Shown: positions 42,462 through 52,765 of the stretch, in pieces | Position numbering within the stretch: position 1 is the stretch's first letter | How the letters are laid out: every line of letters begins with the position of its first letter | NCBI RefSeq assembly: GCF_015694735.1 | Contig: NZ_JADQDP010000004.1 | Span: forward strand, 558,001-622,000 | Origin: Hymenobacter properus | Lineage (GTDB): Bacteria; Bacteroidota; Bacteroidia; Cytophagales; Hymenobacteraceae | DNA length: 64,000 bases | Direction: 5' to 3' | Made by a program: the position numbers and the translations under genes | Notes under the pieces: generated by a model | The model's database searches: none | What the model saw: the letters and a program-made list of their open reading frames with translations, nothing else | What the model was told of the DNA's origin: nothing

Positions 42462-43187
42462 ATGGCAACGTTTCACATTGGCTGCTCGGGCTACCACTAC
42501 CGCCACTGGCGCGGCCGCTTCTACCCCGAAAAGATGCCCATGCGGCTGTGGTTCGACTTCTATAGCCAGCACTTCCGCACGCTGGAGCTGAACGTGACGT
42601 TTTACCGCTTCCCGCAGCTGTCCTTTCTTGAAAATTGGCACCGGCAGAGCCCGGAGGATTTTCGCTTTGCGGTGAAAGCGCCCAAGCTCATCACGCACTA
42701 TAAGCAGTTTCACAACGTGCAGCAACTGCTGGCCGATTTCTACGACACGACCAGCCGCGGCCTGCTCGAAAAGCTGGGCCCCGTCCTGTTCCAGCTGCCG
42801 CCCCGCATGAGCTACGAGCCCGATCGCCTCGCCCGCATCCTCGATAGCCTTGACCCCAGCTTCCAGAACGTGCTCGAATTTCGCCACCCCAGCTGGTGGC
42901 AGCCGGACGTGTACGAGGAGCTTGCACGCCGACAGGTCATTTTCTGCGGCCAGAGCCACCCGCAACTACCCGATGCCGTGGTTGTCACTGCCACCACGCT
43001 CTACTACCGCTTTCATGGCGTGCCCGACCTCTACCGCTCGCCCTACGATGAAGGCTTTTTGCGCCGCGTAATGGATGAAGTGAAAGCACAGCCCGACGTG
43101 CAGGAGGCGTATCTGTATTTCAACAACGACATCGACGCCTCGGCCATCGGCAATGCCCAGCAGATGTTGGGGATGGTGGGAGGATAG
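42462..43187 (+). CDS. DUF72 family protein (YecE-like)
   Basis: 241 residues from ATG 42462 (MATFHIGCSGYHYRHWRGRFYP). TIM-barrel family of unknown function, also called YecE. Family motifs visible: IGCSGYHYRHWRGRFYPE at the start, FYSQHFRTLELNVTFYRFP, FRFAVKAPKLITH, LGPVLFQLPP, VLEFRHPSWW, and the C-terminal YLYFNNDIDASAIGNAQQM. The longer frame upstream overlaps the divergent acyltransferase start and is not used. Family has structural but not biochemical characterisation. Confidence 0.94.
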   Translation: MATFHIGCSGYHYRHWRGRFYPEKMPMRLWFDFYSQHFRTLELNVTFYRFPQLSFLENWHRQSPEDFRFAVKAPKLITHYKQFHNVQQLLADFYDTTSRGLLEKLGPVLFQLPPRMSYEPDRLARILDSLDPSFQNVLEFRHPSWWQPDVYEELARRQVIFCGQSHPQLPDAVVVTATTLYYRFHGVPDLYRSPYDEGFLRRVMDEVKAQPDVQEAYLYFNNDIDASAIGNAQQMLGMVGG

Positions 43188-43217
43188 TGCTGAAAGCCCA
43201 ATATCGAATCATAAAAA

Positions 43218-43314
43218 GAACGTCATGCTGAGCGCAGCCGAAGCATCTCTACCGCGCAAAGCAATTATTTACTACTGCGGTAGAGATGCTTCGGCTGCGC
43301 TCAGCATGACGTTC
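43218..43314. repeat. Intergenic inverted repeat, family A (intact copy)
   Basis: Arms of 38 bp (43218-43255 and 43277-43314, GAACGTCATGCTGAGCGCAG then CCGAAGCATCTCTACCGC) are perfectly complementary with a 21-base A+T-rich loop. It lies between convergent genes and may act as a terminator. The best preserved member of the family in this window. Confidence 0.93.
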
Positions 43315-43333
43315 CGAATTTAAACCAGTCTAC

Positions 43334-44413
43334 CTATTCCTTCTCCTTCAATGACGCCATGTCAATCACATAGCGAAAGCGGACTTCTTCATCCATCATC
43401 TTGTCGAAGGCTTTGTTGATGTCTTGCATCTCAATCATTTCTACCTCGGGCAGAATGTTGTGCTGGGCGCAGAATTCTAACACCTCCTGCGTTTCGGCAA
43501 TGCTGCCGATGATGGAGCCGGCCACCGAGCGGCGGTGCATGGCTACTTCCTGGTTATTGAGCGGGGCTTTGTATGGCCCCAGCAAACCCACCGTCGTGAT
43601 AACGCCGTCGCGCTTAGCCAGCGTCACATAGTCGTTCACCTCGAAGGCATCGGGGATTGTGATGAGGATGAAATCGTACTTCAGCTCGTGTGCTTTCATG
43701 GCGGCCGAGTCGCTCGAAATCAGGACTTCGTGCGCGCCCAGGCGTTCGGCGTCGGCCTGCTTCTCCTTGTCGCGGGTGATGGCCGTGACGGTGGCGCCCA
43801 GGGCCCGCGCCAGCTGCACGCCCATGTGGCCCAGCCCGCCAATGCCCACCACGGCCACGCTGCTGCCGGGGCCCACGTTCCAGTGTTTCAGGGGCGAGTA
43901 GGTGGTGATGCCGGCGCACAGAATGGGCGCGGCGGCCTTGATGTCGAGCGCATCGGGAATGCGCAGCACGAAGGATTCCTTCACGGTGATGTTGGTGGAG
44001 TAGCCGCCGAAGGTGTTGAAATCCTTGTTTTGCGGCTTCATGTAGCCGTTGTAGGTGGCCGTCCAGCTCACGGGGCCTTCGCAGTAGTTTTCCTCCTTTT
44101 CGCGGCAGCTGGGGCAGGTGCCACAAGAGTCAATCATGCAGCCCACGCCCACAATGTCGCCCACCCGGAACTTGGTGACGGCGCTGCCGGCCTCGATGAC
44201 GCGGCCTACAATTTCGTGGCCCGGCACGCAGGGGTAGATGGTGTTGTGCCAGTCGTTCTTCACTTGGTGCAGGTCGGAGTGGCACACGCCGCAGTAAAGG
44301 ATGTCGATGTGCACTTCGTCGGCTTTGGGCGCCTGGCGCTCAATCTCCATTTCGGAGAGTCCGTTGAAAATAGAATTGCTGGCACCGTAAGCTTTGGTTT
44401 TGAACGCTGTCAT
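43334..44413 (-). CDS. Zinc-dependent alcohol dehydrogenase (YahK / cinnamyl-alcohol dehydrogenase type)
   Basis: 359 residues, cytoplasmic NAD(P)-dependent medium-chain dehydrogenase that reduces aldehydes. Catalytic zinc ligands: Cys in CGVCHSDLH and the GHE motif in CVPGHEIVGRV; structural zinc Cys cluster in CMIDSCGTCPSCREKEENYCEG. Nucleotide-binding motif VAVVGIGGLGHMGVQLARALG. The substrate side matches the class with 'GGYSTNITVKESFVLRIPD'. The gene is divergent from the ModE-like regulator at 44541, with about 125 bases between. Confidence 0.95.
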   Translation of the reverse strand: MTAFKTKAYGASNSIFNGLSEMEIERQAPKADEVHIDILYCGVCHSDLHQVKNDWHNTIYPCVPGHEIVGRVIEAGSAVTKFRVGDIVGVGCMIDSCGTCPSCREKEENYCEGPVSWTATYNGYMKPQNKDFNTFGGYSTNITVKESFVLRIPDALDIKAAAPILCAGITTYSPLKHWNVGPGSSVAVVGIGGLGHMGVQLARALGATVTAITRDKEKQADAERLGAHEVLISSDSAAMKAHELKYDFILITIPDAFEVNDYVTLAKRDGVITTVGLLGPYKAPLNNQEVAMHRRSVAGSIIGSIAETQEVLEFCAQHNILPEVEMIEMQDINKAFDKMMDEEVRFRYVIDMASLKEKE

Positions 44414-44540
44414 GTGGTTTGAGGAAAGAAGGATAGAAGTGGAAAATGTGGAGCTTCTCTCAACGGTGTTTTCGGGCGGCGGTTGGCCATTTCCCCCGTG
44501 TAAGATTTGGGCAAATAGCCCGCGGCCGCATCTTTACCCC

Positions 44541-44903
44541 ATGAAAGCCCTGCTTCTGCCCACCAAAACCTATCGCCTCAACGGCCGCCTCTGGCTCGAA
44601 ACCGAAGACGGGCGCTTCCTCGGCATCGGCCGGCTAGAGCTGCTGGAGCACATTGCCGCGCTGGGCTCCATCTCAAAGGCGGCGCAAGCCATGGGCATGT
44701 CCTACAAGCGCGCCTGGGACCTGGTGGCCTCCATGAATGCGCAGGCCACCGTCCCACTGGTCAGCACCCAAACCGGCGGCACAAAGGGCGGCGGTGCAGC
44801 CGTGACCGAAGCTGGCCGTGAAGCCATTGCCGAGTTTAAAGCGCTGCAAGCGCGTTTTCAGGAATTCATGGCCGCCGAAACAACGCGGCTACACGGCAGT
44901 TAG
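44541..44903 (+). CDS. ModE-like molybdate-responsive DNA-binding protein (N-terminal domain only)
   Basis: 120 residues from ATG 44541. The wHTH domain of ModE covers almost the whole chain: LNGRLWLETEDGRFLGIGRLELLEHIAALGSISKAAQAMGMSYKRAWDLVASMN, with the LysR-like helix-turn-helix SISKAAQAMGMSYKRAW. The TOBE/Mop domains that bind molybdate in E. coli ModE are missing, as in the short ModE-like proteins of other bacteria. It is followed by a ModE-type operator and by a TonB-dependent receptor, which it likely regulates. The in-frame extension from 44394 overlaps the divergent dehydrogenase start. Confidence 0.92.
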   Translation: MKALLLPTKTYRLNGRLWLETEDGRFLGIGRLELLEHIAALGSISKAAQAMGMSYKRAWDLVASMNAQATVPLVSTQTGGTKGGGAAVTEAGREAIAEFKALQARFQEFMAAETTRLHGS

Positions 44904-44913
44904 CAGTCAGCGA

Positions 44914-44941
44914 AGCGTTATATCTTCGCCAACATAACGCT
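44914..44941 (+). promoter_or_regulatory. ModE-like operator upstream of TonB-dependent receptor
   Basis: AGCGTTAT (44914-44921) and ATAACGCT (44934-44941) are exact inverted repeats with 12 bases between. The form CGTTATAT...ACATAACG closely resembles the ModE operators known from E. coli mod genes, as I recall them. It lies between the ModE-like gene and the receptor start, about 18 bases before it. Confidence 0.7.
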
Positions 44942-44958
44942 ACTTAGCTTTTGCCGCT

Positions 44959-47637
44959 TTGCAACACGCTGCTACCTTCGCTGCCCCTCGTCGCCTCTGC
45001 ATTCCAGTTATTACACTGACTTTGCTGGGTGGCGCGCAAATTGCTCATTGTCAATCCTCAGCACCGGCTGACACCACTCGTAAGAGCCTGGATTTGGAAG
45101 AAGTAGTGGTGTCGGCCTCGCGGGTAGAGGAAAGCTTTTTGCAGTCGCCCGTGACGGTGGAGAAACTCAACCCACGGGCCCTGCGGCTCACGCCCGCGCC
45201 GTCGTTTTTCGACGCCATCGAGCATTTGAAGGGCGTGCAGGTCATCACGCCCAGCCTCGGCTTCAAGGTGATTAATGCCCGGGGCTTCACCAATACCACC
45301 AACGTGCGCTTCGCCCAGCTGGTAGATGGCGTGGACAATCAGGCACCGCACATTGGCGGACCGATTGGGAATGTGCTGGGGCCAAGCGACCTAGACATCA
45401 GTTCGGTGGAAGTGGTGCCGGGCACGGCTTCGGCGCTGTACGGGCTGAATGCCATCAACGGGCTGGCGAATTTTCAAACGAAAAACCCATTTAGCTCCGA
45501 GGGGCTGAGCGTGCGGCAGCAAACCGGCCTCAACCACCTCCGCGACCCGAATGTGAAGACGCTGGGCGCGGGCAGCTCGCCGGAGAAAATTTACTCCGAA
45601 ACCAGCGTGCGCTACGCCAAGGTGCTGCTGGCCGACAAGCTGGCGTTTAAAGTCAATGCTACCTACCTGCGGGCTTACGACTGGGTGGCCAACGACCAGA
45701 CCGACCTCAACCCCAACGGCAACGCCACCACTGGCCTGTTCGGGGCCGACAACCCGGCCCCGGACCAGGTGAACCGCTACGGCAACGAGTCGTCGGACCG
45801 GAGCACGCTCACGCTGGGCGGCAAGCAGTATTCGGTAGCCCGCACCGGCTACGATGAGCGGGACCTAGTAGACTATAACCTCAAGACCCTCAAAGCCGAC
45901 GCGGCCGTGCACTACCGCTTCCGGCCCGGTGCGGAGCTGGCCTACACCTACCGCGTGGCGGGTTTCGACAACGTGTACCAGCGCTCGAACCGCTTTCGCC
46001 TGCAGGACTACCGCCTGCAGCAGCACGCCCTCACCCTGACGACGCCCGTGGTGCAAGCCCGCGCCTATCTCACCCGCGAAAACACCGGCCAGAGCTACAA
46101 TCTGCGCTCGATGGGCGAGAACATTGACCGCAGCTTCAAGCCCGATGCGCAGTGGAACGCCGACTACACTGCCGCCTGGAACGCCGCCGTAGCCGCCGGC
46201 CAGCCCGTGCCCACGGCCCACGCCAGCGCCCGCACCGCCGCCGACGCCGGCCGCCTACAGCCCGGCACCGAGGCCTTCGCCCAGCGCCTGAGCGAGCTGC
46301 AGGGCATCAATAACTGGGACCAAGGAGCGGCCCTGCGCGTGCGCGCCGACCTGCTGCACGGCGAAACCCAGGTGAACCTGGCCGAGGCCCTGCGGCGCGG
46401 CGGCCACATCCTGCCCACTAAGCTCGACCTGCTGGCCGGGGCCGACCACCGCACTTACATCGTGGTGCCCGACGGCAACTATTTCATCAATCCCAATCCC
46501 GGCAAAGACCCGCTGGCTGATAATCTCACCTACTCCAAAACTGGCGGCTTCGTGCAGGCCGGCGGGCGGCTGCTGGGCGAGCGGCTGCGCCTCACTGCCA
46601 CGCTGCGGGCCGACAAAAACGACTACTTCGATACCAAATTCAACCCTCGCTTCACGGCGGTTTTTTCGCCCACGCCGCAACAAAATTTCCGGGTGAGCTA
46701 CCAGAGCGGCTACCGCTTCCCAAGCTTATTTGAGGGGTTTTCGAATGTAAACAGCGGGCAGGTGAAGCGCATTGGCGGGCTGCGGGTGATGTCGGACGGC
46801 GTGTTTGAGAACAGCTATCTGCGCACCAGCATTGATGCCTTCAACAACGCCGTGACGGCCGCCATCAACGCCAATACCTCAAGCGCCACGGCTGCCCAGA
46901 AGCGCCAGCAGGCCATTGCCCAAAACCAGAGCATGCTGGTGAAGAACCCCTACACCTACCTCAAGCCGGAGTACATCCGCTCGTTTGAAGTAGGCTATAA
47001 AGCGGCCTTCGGCACCGCGGGCCGGCTGCTGCTCGACGTGGATTTCTACTACAATTCCTACCGCGACTTTATTGCCCAAGTCGAAGCTTACGTGCCTCAA
47101 ACGGCGGCCGGCGTGGCCCTCAGCACCGGCTCCGACCTCAACACCATTGCCACGGCCCTGAATGCCCGCAGCGGCCAGGCCCGCTACCGCCTCTGGACCA
47201 ACTCCCAGAGCCAGGTATACAACTACGGCGGCTCGGCCGGGCTGCGCTATGAGGTGGCGCGCGGCTACCTCCTTGGGGCCAACACCACCTACACCCGCCT
47301 CGACCGCACCGAGAACGGCGACGGCTTGGAAGACGGCTTCAACACCCCGCGCTGGACCTACAACCTGAGCCTGGCCAGCGAAAACGCCTACCGCAACCTG
47401 GGTTTCGGCCTCAACTACCGTTGGCAGCAAGGCTACTACTCCCAAACTTTTCTGGTGAATGGCAACGTGCCCGCCTACGGCACCCTCGACGCGCAGCTGA
47501 GCTACGCCGTGCCCGCCGCGCCGGTGCGTTTCAAGCTCGGGGCCAGCAACGTGCTGAATAACTATTACGTGAGTTACCTCGGTGGGCCGAGCGTGGGCGG
47601 GCTTTACTACCTGGCCGTGACCTACTCCGTTTTATAA
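44959..47637 (+). CDS. TonB-dependent receptor, predicted molybdate-linked
   Basis: 892 residues, probably starting at TTG 44959 because no ATG lies in frame before the signal (MQHAATFAAPRRLCIPVITLTLLGGAQIAHCQ). Plug domain begins LDLEEVVVSASRVEESFLQSPVTVEKL and contains GFKVINARGFTNTTNVRFAQLVDGVDNQAP and SSVEVVPGTASALYGLNAINGLANFQTK. A 22-strand-type barrel follows and ends GGPSVGGLYYLAVTYSVL with a terminal aliphatic residue. There is no carboxypeptidase-like N-domain, so it is not SusC-type. The operator upstream and the ModE-like neighbour suggest transport of molybdate or a molybdenum chelate; this is an inference. Terminator at 47679. Confidence 0.93.
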   Translation: MQHAATFAAPRRLCIPVITLTLLGGAQIAHCQSSAPADTTRKSLDLEEVVVSASRVEESFLQSPVTVEKLNPRALRLTPAPSFFDAIEHLKGVQVITPSLGFKVINARGFTNTTNVRFAQLVDGVDNQAPHIGGPIGNVLGPSDLDISSVEVVPGTASALYGLNAINGLANFQTKNPFSSEGLSVRQQTGLNHLRDPNVKTLGAGSSPEKIYSETSVRYAKVLLADKLAFKVNATYLRAYDWVANDQTDLNPNGNATTGLFGADNPAPDQVNRYGNESSDRSTLTLGGKQYSVARTGYDERDLVDYNLKTLKADAAVHYRFRPGAELAYTYRVAGFDNVYQRSNRFRLQDYRLQQHALTLTTPVVQARAYLTRENTGQSYNLRSMGENIDRSFKPDAQWNADYTAAWNAAVAAGQPVPTAHASARTAADAGRLQPGTEAFAQRLSELQGINNWDQGAALRVRADLLHGETQVNLAEALRRGGHILPTKLDLLAGADHRTYIVVPDGNYFINPNPGKDPLADNLTYSKTGGFVQAGGRLLGERLRLTATLRADKNDYFDTKFNPRFTAVFSPTPQQNFRVSYQSGYRFPSLFEGFSNVNSGQVKRIGGLRVMSDGVFENSYLRTSIDAFNNAVTAAINANTSSATAAQKRQQAIAQNQSMLVKNPYTYLKPEYIRSFEVGYKAAFGTAGRLLLDVDFYYNSYRDFIAQVEAYVPQTAAGVALSTGSDLNTIATALNARSGQARYRLWTNSQSQVYNYGGSAGLRYEVARGYLLGANTTYTRLDRTENGDGLEDGFNTPRWTYNLSLASENAYRNLGFGLNYRWQQGYYSQTFLVNGNVPAYGTLDAQLSYAVPAAPVRFKLGASNVLNNYYVSYLGGPSVGGLYYLAVTYSVL

Positions 47638-47678
47638 GCGTCATCTGATGCGCCCACAACAGCCACTACAGAACGCAA

Positions 47679-47709
47679 AAAAGGCCCGCTCGATAAGAGC
47701 GGGCCTTTT
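47679..47709. terminator. Bidirectional terminator between TonB receptor and OmpA genes
   Basis: AAAAGGCCCGCTC (47679-47691) and GAGCGGGCCTTTT (47697-47709), perfect 13 bp with 5-base loop. Two convergent genes share it. Confidence 0.95.
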
Positions 47710-47728
47710 CCTTACCTAGCTTGGCCGC

Positions 47729-49354
47729 CTACTTGCGCTTAACGGGGGCCTTCTTTACCGGAGCCTTTTTGGCTGGGGCTTTTTTCACGGGCGCCTTGCC
47801 TGCGGTGGGCCGGCCTTCGGGAGTCTTCTGCAGCTCCGCGATGGTCGGGGCCGGGCCATACTTCACTTCGGCCGAGTTGGGGTCGCCGGTGAGGTAGAGG
47901 TCGAACTCCACGCGGCGGTTCACGGCGCGGCCGGCGTCGGTGGCGTTGTCGGCAATGGGCTTGGTTTCGCCGTAACCGCGCGACTCGATGCGGTCGGCCG
48001 GCACGCCCTGGCTCAGCATGTATGTGCGGGCCGAGGCAGCGCGGTCGTACGAGAGGCGCAGGTTATAATCGTCGGCGCCTTTGCTGTCGGTGTGGCCGGC
48101 AATGCTCATGGTGTAGTCGGGGTACTCCTCCATGATTTTGGCCAGGTCCTTCAGCGTCGGGTACGAGCTGGGCAGCAGCACGGCCTTGTTGAATTCGAAG
48201 TTGATGAACTTCGTGGCTTCCTGCAGGCGCTTCTTGGTTTCAACCTTAATCTCGGGGCAGCCTTTGTTGCTGGCCGGACCGGGGCGGTTGGGGCAACGGT
48301 CCTGGTAGTCGGGCACACCGTCGCCGTCGCGGTCGAGCGGGCAGCCATTGGCGTCTACCTGCACACCGGCCGGGGTGCCAGGGCACTTGTCGTTTTGGTC
48401 AATCACGCCGTCGTTGTCCGAGTCGGGGCAGCCGCGCAGTTCGGCTTTGCCGGGGGTGTCGGGGCAGGCGTCTTCGGCATCGGTCACGCCGTCGCCGTCA
48501 CGGTCGGGGCAGCCTTGCAGGGCGGCCAGGCCTTTCACGTCGGGGCATTTGTCCTGGTAGTCTGGCACGCCGTCGCCGTCTTTATCCAGCGGGCAGCCGT
48601 TGGGGTCTACGGCCACGCCGGCGGGGGTGCCGGGGCACTTGTCTTTGCGGTCGGGCACACCGTCTTTGTCCTCGTCTTTGGCCTGGCCAAAGGCTACCGT
48701 CAGGCCTGCCTGCGAACGCAAAAACCGGTCGTTGCGGCTGTCAACATCGTTTTGCACCACGCCGTCCACCTCGTCGGTGAAGGGGTAGAAGTAGCCCAGC
48801 TGCACATCGGCAAACACCGAAGGCGATAAGCGGAAGCGCAGGCCACCTGCGCCAAATACCTCACCACGACGAATCTGCCGGAAGAAGTCGGTGGGCCCGG
48901 CTTGCCCAGGGGTGGTTGACCGACCGGTGCTGTTGGTAATGAACAAACCCGGCCCCGCCATCAGGTAGGGCTGCAGGAAGAAATCCTCTTTGAGAATCTT
49001 GCCGTTGTTCATTTTAAGCTTGAGGCCCAAATCAATCATGCCCACGCGGGCCTCGAAGTTCTCGCCCGGCTTGGTGTTCGACGAGAACTTGTAGGTCTCG
49101 TAGTTGCCGTACACGCCCAGGTCGAACGACGGGGAGAGGTAGCGCGTGATGCCGCCGCCGCCGCCCACTTCGATGTCGACGCCGCTGCGCTTCCAGAAGT
49201 CGGAGCCCAAGTTGCCGGTGTATTGCAGCGAGCTTACCCAGCCGCTGAGGGCTGTTTTCTTATCGGCGGTTTGGGCTTGCGCGTGCGGCGCGGCCATGCC
49301 TAGCACGACGGCCCCGAGCGCAGCTCCCCGCAGGAGTTGAGGTTTCAGACGCAT
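47729..49354 (-). CDS. OmpA family outer-membrane protein with TSP3 repeats
   Basis: 541 residues from ATG 49354, signal MRLKPQLLRGAALGAVVLG...AQAQ. Residues 30-225 form a small barrel (GSDFWKRSGVDIEVGGGGGITRYLS, FDLGVYGNYETYKF, ARVGMIDLGLKLKMN). From about 229 come calcium-binding thrombospondin type 3 repeats (DKDGVPDRKDKCPG, DKDGDGVPDYQDKCP, DRDGDGVTDAEDACP, DSDNDGVIDQNDKCPG). The OmpA peptidoglycan-binding domain (about 380-485) has INFEFNKAVLLPSSYPTL, IAGHTDSKGADDYNLRLSYDRA and NRRVEFDLYL. A Lys/Pro/Ala tail (KKAPAKKAPVKKAPVKRK) ends the chain. Likely links outer membrane and peptidoglycan. Confidence 0.95.
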   Translation of the reverse strand: MRLKPQLLRGAALGAVVLGMAAPHAQAQTADKKTALSGWVSSLQYTGNLGSDFWKRSGVDIEVGGGGGITRYLSPSFDLGVYGNYETYKFSSNTKPGENFEARVGMIDLGLKLKMNNGKILKEDFFLQPYLMAGPGLFITNSTGRSTTPGQAGPTDFFRQIRRGEVFGAGGLRFRLSPSVFADVQLGYFYPFTDEVDGVVQNDVDSRNDRFLRSQAGLTVAFGQAKDEDKDGVPDRKDKCPGTPAGVAVDPNGCPLDKDGDGVPDYQDKCPDVKGLAALQGCPDRDGDGVTDAEDACPDTPGKAELRGCPDSDNDGVIDQNDKCPGTPAGVQVDANGCPLDRDGDGVPDYQDRCPNRPGPASNKGCPEIKVETKKRLQEATKFINFEFNKAVLLPSSYPTLKDLAKIMEEYPDYTMSIAGHTDSKGADDYNLRLSYDRAASARTYMLSQGVPADRIESRGYGETKPIADNATDAGRAVNRRVEFDLYLTGDPNSAEVKYGPAPTIAELQKTPEGRPTAGKAPVKKAPAKKAPVKKAPVKRK

Positions 49355-49571
49355 ATTTTTTAGGTGATGGTGGGAGAAAAAGCAAGAGTCCAATCCTCGC
49401 CCATAGGCCGGTTTTGGATGTGCTGCTATACCCCATCCCCATAAAAAAGTTGTTTGCCTTACTTAGCTCAATCGCATTTTTGCTTAGATTAAACCCTTAT
49501 TGCTCAGACTACGTAGCGCGGCCAAATGCGCAGCTTTGCGACCTCTTTTGCCTAAGCGCACGGCTATGAAT

Positions 49572-49591
49572 GCCAGGGCTTTTGCCCTGGC
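49572..49591. other. Small hairpin in OmpA/lipoprotein gap
   Basis: GCCAGGGC / GCCCTGGC, 8 bp with loop TTTT. No T-run follows on either side, so role unclear. The remaining 49355-49619 region shows no gene. Confidence 0.45.
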
Positions 49592-49619
49592 ACAGCCCTA
49601 GCTTACGGTTAACAGACCG

Positions 49620-49970
49620 CTACTTTTTAACCCGCGAAAATTTAGCGTCCCGGCTGCCGCCGGTTACCAGCAGCTGGCCAGTCTCGGGCAGGTACTTGAC
49701 GGGCACTTTATTCACACCGTTGTCTATCATGATGACTTGGGCAGTAGAATCGTAGATGCCCGTCAGGTCATTCAGGCCTTCGTGTATGAAGTAAGTGTCG
49801 CCCTTGCGCCGGATGACGGTGTGGGTCGTGGAGTTGGTATCGTCGCTTTTCCACTCTCCCAAGAACAGGTCACGCGGGTTCGCCTCTGCCGCTTTAGGCT
49901 TGTCCGAACCGCAGCTGCCCATTGCGCCGGCCAGCAAAACCACCAGCGCCTGCTTGGCCCAGGCGTTCAT
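49620..49970 (-). CDS. Small lipoprotein of unknown function
   Basis: 116 residues from ATG 49970 (MNAWAKQALVVLLAGAMGSCGSDK), lipobox MGSC. A GTG six codons upstream is possible. The mature part forms a short beta domain: LFLGEWKSDDTNSTTHTVIRRKGDTYFIHEG...TGIYDSTAQVIMID...LPETGQLLVTGG. Similar small lipocalin-like lipoproteins are common in this phylum, but I cannot name it. Starts 31 bases after the nuoL stop. Confidence 0.83.
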   Translation of the reverse strand: MNAWAKQALVVLLAGAMGSCGSDKPKAAEANPRDLFLGEWKSDDTNSTTHTVIRRKGDTYFIHEGLNDLTGIYDSTAQVIMIDNGVNKVPVKYLPETGQLLVTGGSRDAKFSRVKK

Positions 49971-50000
49971 CTTGCGCACGTTTTTCACAGGCTTTTGAGC

Positions 50001-51953
<1,953 letters not shown>

Positions 51954-51970
51954 TGTACTTGGGGCAATTT

Positions 51971-52134
51971 GTCATTGCGAGTGGAGCGCAGCGAAACGCG
52001 GCAATCCGTCCTCTGAAACTCGGTCACTTGGAGTTGTGACACATTTGATATGACTTGCCGCTATAAAAGGCGTGTCACGTTAGTAGGCTGGTCGCTGAGA
52101 ACAGGACGTGTTGTTTCGCTCCGCTCGCAATGAC
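51971..52134. repeat. Family B inverted repeat between nuoK and nuoL
   Basis: Begins GTCATTGCGAGTGGAGCGCA and ends with the matching TCGCAATGAC after GTTTCGCTCCGC. Outer arms pair over about 20 bases; the inner arms CCGTCCTCTGAAACTCGGTC and GGCTGGTCGCTGAGAACAGG are related to 12620-12644 and 12751-12775. It contains TGTGACA/TGTCACG near the centre. It breaks a gene pair expected to be cotranscribed. Confidence 0.85.
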
Positions 52135-52143
52135 AGCTCCGGT

Positions 52144-52488
52144 TTACCATTTCAACCTACTGAGCAGGTTGACGTCGGTAGTTTGGTAGTTGCGGTAAAT
52201 CATGACGATGATGCCCAGGCCCACGGCAACTTCGGCGGCAGCCACAGCCATGATGAAGAAGACAAAAATCTGCCCGTTGGCATCGGCGCGGTAGGCCGAG
52301 AAGGCCGTCAGCAGGATGTTCACGGCATTCAGCATGAGCTCGATGCACATGAAGATGATGATGGCGTTGCGCCGCACCAGCACGCCCGTGACGCCAATGG
52401 CAAACAGGGCCGAGGCAAAAAACACGTAGTACTGAAGCGGAACGGTCCGGATGACTTCGGGAACGGTCTGAGAAACGGTAGGGTCCAT
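52144..52488 (-). CDS. nuoK: NADH-quinone oxidoreductase subunit K
   Basis: 114 residues from ATG 52488 (MDPTVSQTVPEVIRTVPLQYYVFF). Three membrane helices; the conserved acidic residue lies in IFMCIELMLNAVNILLTAF, and the last helix is FVFFIMAVAAAEVAVGLGIIVMIYR. Slightly extended N-terminus compared with the usual 100 residues. Upstream of it there is no nuoJ but a family A repeat and a divergent sigma factor, so nuoK-nuoL is an isolated pair. Confidence 0.94.
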   Translation of the reverse strand: MDPTVSQTVPEVIRTVPLQYYVFFASALFAIGVTGVLVRRNAIIIFMCIELMLNAVNILLTAFSAYRADANGQIFVFFIMAVAAAEVAVGLGIIVMIYRNYQTTDVNLLSRLKW

Positions 52489-52592
52489 GCAAATGAACCG
52501 GCGAATGGGCACTGTGCAGCCGGCCGGCCGGCAAAGGTACCCTGAAAAACGAAAAATACGGGGGTGAATTTGCTACTTGAGACTTCTATTCA

Positions 52593-52694
52593 GAACGTCA
52601 TGCAGAGCGCAGCGAAGCATCTTGCCCGCTTCGTTGCAGCAATGATGATTTACTGCTTCGGGCAAGATGCTTCGCTGCGCTCTGCATGACGTTC
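52593..52694. repeat. Intergenic inverted repeat, family A
   Basis: 36-bp perfect arms 52593-52628 and 52659-52694 (GAACGTCATGCAGAGCGCAG then CGAAGCATCTTGCCCG), 30-base loop with ATGATGATTTACT. Lies in the divergent promoter region between nuoK and the ECF sigma gene. Confidence 0.93.
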
Positions 52695-52732
52695 AATAAT
52701 AGCAGTTTAATTCATCGCAAAATTTCTTAAAG

Positions 52733-52740
52733 TATTTTCG
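52733..52740 (+). promoter_or_regulatory. Possible -7 box of the ECF sigma gene (TATTTTCG)
   Basis: TATTTTCG differs by one base from TAnnTTTG and lies 26 bases before ATG 52766; a -33 box is not clear. Confidence 0.35.
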
Positions 52741-52765
52741 AAGGCCCGGCGTCTGCTTAGGCACA

